Position numbers and translations under genes: made by a program
Assembly (NCBI GenBank): GCA_910586765.1
Contig: CAJUJJ010000005.1
Location: 46,120 to 110,119 of the forward strand
Origin: an uncultured Clostridia bacterium
Lineage (GTDB): Bacteria > Bacillota > Clostridia > Lachnospirales > Anaerotignaceae
Length of the DNA: 64,000 nt
Direction of reading: 5' to 3'
In this document: positions 62,525 to 64,000 of the stretch, piece by piece
Numbering within the stretch: position 1 is the stretch's first letter
Layout of the letters: the number at the start of each line of letters is the position of its first letter
Notes under the pieces: generated by a model
Told to the model about the DNA's origin: nothing
Database searches by the model: none
What the model saw: the letters and a program-made list of their open reading frames with translations, nothing else

Positions 62525-63616
62525 TTATAATGCTTTTTCCATTGATTTTTTTAAAATGTCAATTTCGTTATGTACGTAAATTTCGGTTGTCATTTCAATA
62601 TCTTTATGTCCCATTATTTTTTGTATTGTATAAATGTCTACACCTTGACGACGAAGGTATGTTCCATAAGTGTGACGAAGTTCGTGCGGAGATAATATAG
62701 GGATATTTGAGGGAAGTTGCTTCATATACCTTTTTAATTTATCTGACCAAGTTTTGGGATTTTGAGGATTTTTGCAATCTTTTGAGAAAACATAAATATT
62801 TTCCTTTTTATTTTTATAAAGTTGTTTTAATATTTTGTATGCTTGATTTGACAAAGGTATTGTACGATAGCTGTTCCATTTTGGTGGTCTTATTTTAGTA
62901 CATCCTCCTTTTTTTCTGGCAACAGAGCGATTTACAGAAAGAGTTTGTTTATTAAAATCAATATCATTCCACATGAGTCCTAGCATTTCACCGCAACGTA
63001 AGCCTGTTTCTAATATCAGTATAACTTCTGGCATTTCATCATAAAAGAAATTTTTCACAAAATTTAATTCTATATCAGAATATACTTTTTTAATCTGTTT
63101 TTCTTTCTTAGAAACATATGTAATCCCTTTGGCAGGATTTTTTAAACATAAATCATTATCTATGGCAGTTTCAAATATAGCATTTAAACATAATTTCATT
63201 TTTGAAAGCATAGAAGCAGACATATACGATTTAAAAGAATAAAATTTTTTAATCTGTATTGGTTTAATATCGTATAAATTTATATCTTTAAAATAGGGAC
63301 ATAAATGGTTTTTTACAATATTTAAGTAAGTATCAACATATGTATTTTCGTCAACATCTGGTTTTTTATATATTTCAAGCCATTGATACGCCCATTCAGT
63401 AAATGTAATGTTTTTATCAATAAACCCTACTCCTGTTCTATTAGCAATTTCTTTTTCTATTTTATATTGATTTGCTTTTTCTCTTGCATCATCTTTGCTG
63501 ATACGACTGTAAAATGACTTCCTAATAAGGGTACCATCAAAATTTTTTCCAACAGTTATCTTTATTTCATAAAGATTGTCTTTGCGATTTGGTGCTTCTT
63601 TCTTTTTTCTTGCCAT
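62525..63616 (-). CDS. Tyrosine recombinase/integrase of a tRNA-targeted element
   Basis: The 363-residue protein has an N-terminal arm-DNA-binding-type domain (residues about 15-65, KITVGKNFDGTLIRKSFYS), a SAM-like core-binding domain (about 70-170), and the catalytic domain. Visible catalytic residues are Arg in LETGLRCGEMLGL near 205, HELRHTYGT near 310 (His and Arg), GHKD near 337 and the Tyr nucleophile in TTEIYVHNEI near 350. It belongs to the phage/ICE integrase family (Tn916/phiLC3-like). It faces the tRNA, 96 bases away, with two copies of CTACGAC at 62500-62517 between. Its cargo lies beyond the window end. Confidence 0.92.
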   Translation of the reverse strand: MARKKKEAPNRKDNLYEIKITVGKNFDGTLIRKSFYSRISKDDAREKANQYKIEKEIANRTGVGFIDKNITFTEWAYQWLEIYKKPDVDENTYVDTYLNIVKNHLCPYFKDINLYDIKPIQIKKFYSFKSYMSASMLSKMKLCLNAIFETAIDNDLCLKNPAKGITYVSKKEKQIKKVYSDIELNFVKNFFYDEMPEVILILETGLRCGEMLGLMWNDIDFNKQTLSVNRSVARKKGGCTKIRPPKWNSYRTIPLSNQAYKILKQLYKNKKENIYVFSKDCKNPQNPKTWSDKLKRYMKQLPSNIPILSPHELRHTYGTYLRRQGVDIYTIQKIMGHKDIEMTTEIYVHNEIDILKKSMEKAL

Positions 63617-63715
63617 AATAAAAAATCCCCTTTATTTTTTAGTATAAAAATAAAGTGAATTATGATATAATCTAATTGCGAATGTAGGTTATATCTATAA
63701 CCACTATATTTTAGT

Positions 63716-63748
63716 CCTTGTGCTAGTAACACAAGGGCTTTTTTTTAT
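63716..63748 (+). terminator. Terminator of a possible short plus-strand RNA
   Basis: CCTTGTG and CACAAGG around seven bases, then GCTTTTTTTT. A TATAAT at 63666 and a palindrome GGTTATATCTATAACC (63687-63702) lie to its left. They suggest a small RNA or a regulatory leader opposite the integrase; no ORF is seen there. Confidence 0.5.
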
Positions 63749-63762
63749 TTTCTATCATTTTC

Positions 63763-64000
63763 TTAAGAACTTTTCAATATATCGTTTTGTGAAACTTCTA
63801 ATTTTTCCTCCACTTTTTCTTCAATGTCTAAATATTCAGCATATAATTGTAAATGTTCTTCTTTGGATAATTCATTATAATGTTTTCGGTCTATAGGCAG
63901 GACTTGTTTTTGCTCTTTTGATGCTTCTTGTGGTATTTTTATAACTGGATCATAGTCAATAAAGTAGACAGAAAAAAAGAAAAAAATAGTACCAACTAAC
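63763..64000 (-). CDS. Small element protein, C-terminal part (5' end missing)
   Basis: The frame is open from the window edge to a TAA at 63763-63765, giving 79 residues. It starts in a hydrophobic segment (LVGTIFFFFSVYFI), then continues with a charged, Glu/Lys-rich tail (NELSKEEHLQLYAEYLDIEE). It belongs to the integrated element to the right of the integrase. I recognise no family; it could be a membrane-anchored accessory protein. Confidence 0.5.
   Translation of the reverse strand, partial: LVGTIFFFFSVYFIDYDPVIKIPQEASKEQKQVLPIDRKHYNELSKEEHLQLYAEYLDIEEKVEEKLEVSQNDILKSS

Noticed and set aside
62342..62700. ORFs through the tRNA-Leu gene
   Set aside because: They read through a tRNA, its terminator and the integrase 3' end on the other strand.

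Overview
The window reads as chromosomal DNA of a low-GC, spore-forming, anaerobic Firmicute of the class Clostridia. The sporulation and germination genes (spoVT, gerA-gerB-gerC, spoIIR, a sleB-like cortex hydrolase), a six-gene Rnf complex, an [FeFe]-hydrogenase-like protein, Rex, a T-box on alaS and AT-rich codon use all point this way. Species cannot be read from the sequence. Almost all of it looks like core genome. Accessory features are an intergenic repeat family, a small type I toxin-antitoxin locus and the edge of an integrated element at the right end.

Layout. 1-9.5 kb holds a partial membrane protein, kbl, a secreted stalk-domain protein, a HIT hydrolase, a ferritin-like protein, murG-galE, a secreted unknown, an esterase and a PrsA-like foldase lipoprotein. 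9.6-18.7 kb, all on the minus strand, holds pth-mfd, a NitT/TauT-type ABC importer, a ferredoxin-fused hydrogenase-like protein and spoVT. 18.8-26 kb is a surface-associated block: a 31-aa holin-like toxin with two tandem antisense RNAs, two structured repeat arrays, a 1166-aa S-layer-like protein with two promoters, a second stalk-domain protein and a TolC-like protein. 26-32.8 kb holds a class III aminotransferase, the ger operon, spoIIR and the sleB-like gene.

32.8-43.5 kb holds a DUF1294 protein, mgsA and the cell-shape and division cluster maf, mreBCD, mrdA, minCDE, rodA. Between minC and minD lies a predicted three-way-junction structure. 43.6-51 kb holds a chemoreceptor and the rnfCDGEAB operon. 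51-62 kb holds a MocR-type regulator, T-box-alaS, a TraX-like protein, an Rpn-family nuclease, rex, an ABC-F protein and a two-gene lysO. 62-64 kb holds a predicted ~180-nt noncoding RNA, tRNA-Leu(CAG) and a tyrosine integrase pointing at the tRNA, the usual left edge of a tRNA-targeted integrative element that continues beyond the window.

The most unusual signals are three. (1) Three intergenic loci share hairpin modules whose stem arms change in compensating pairs; one of them lies inside a transcription terminator that is partly duplicated. (2) The toxin locus has one toxin ORF but two complete antisense-RNA cassettes. (3) Two candidate structured RNAs, after minC and before tRNA-Leu, could not be matched to a known family. 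All functions are inferred from reading the translations and DNA; no database search was possible.
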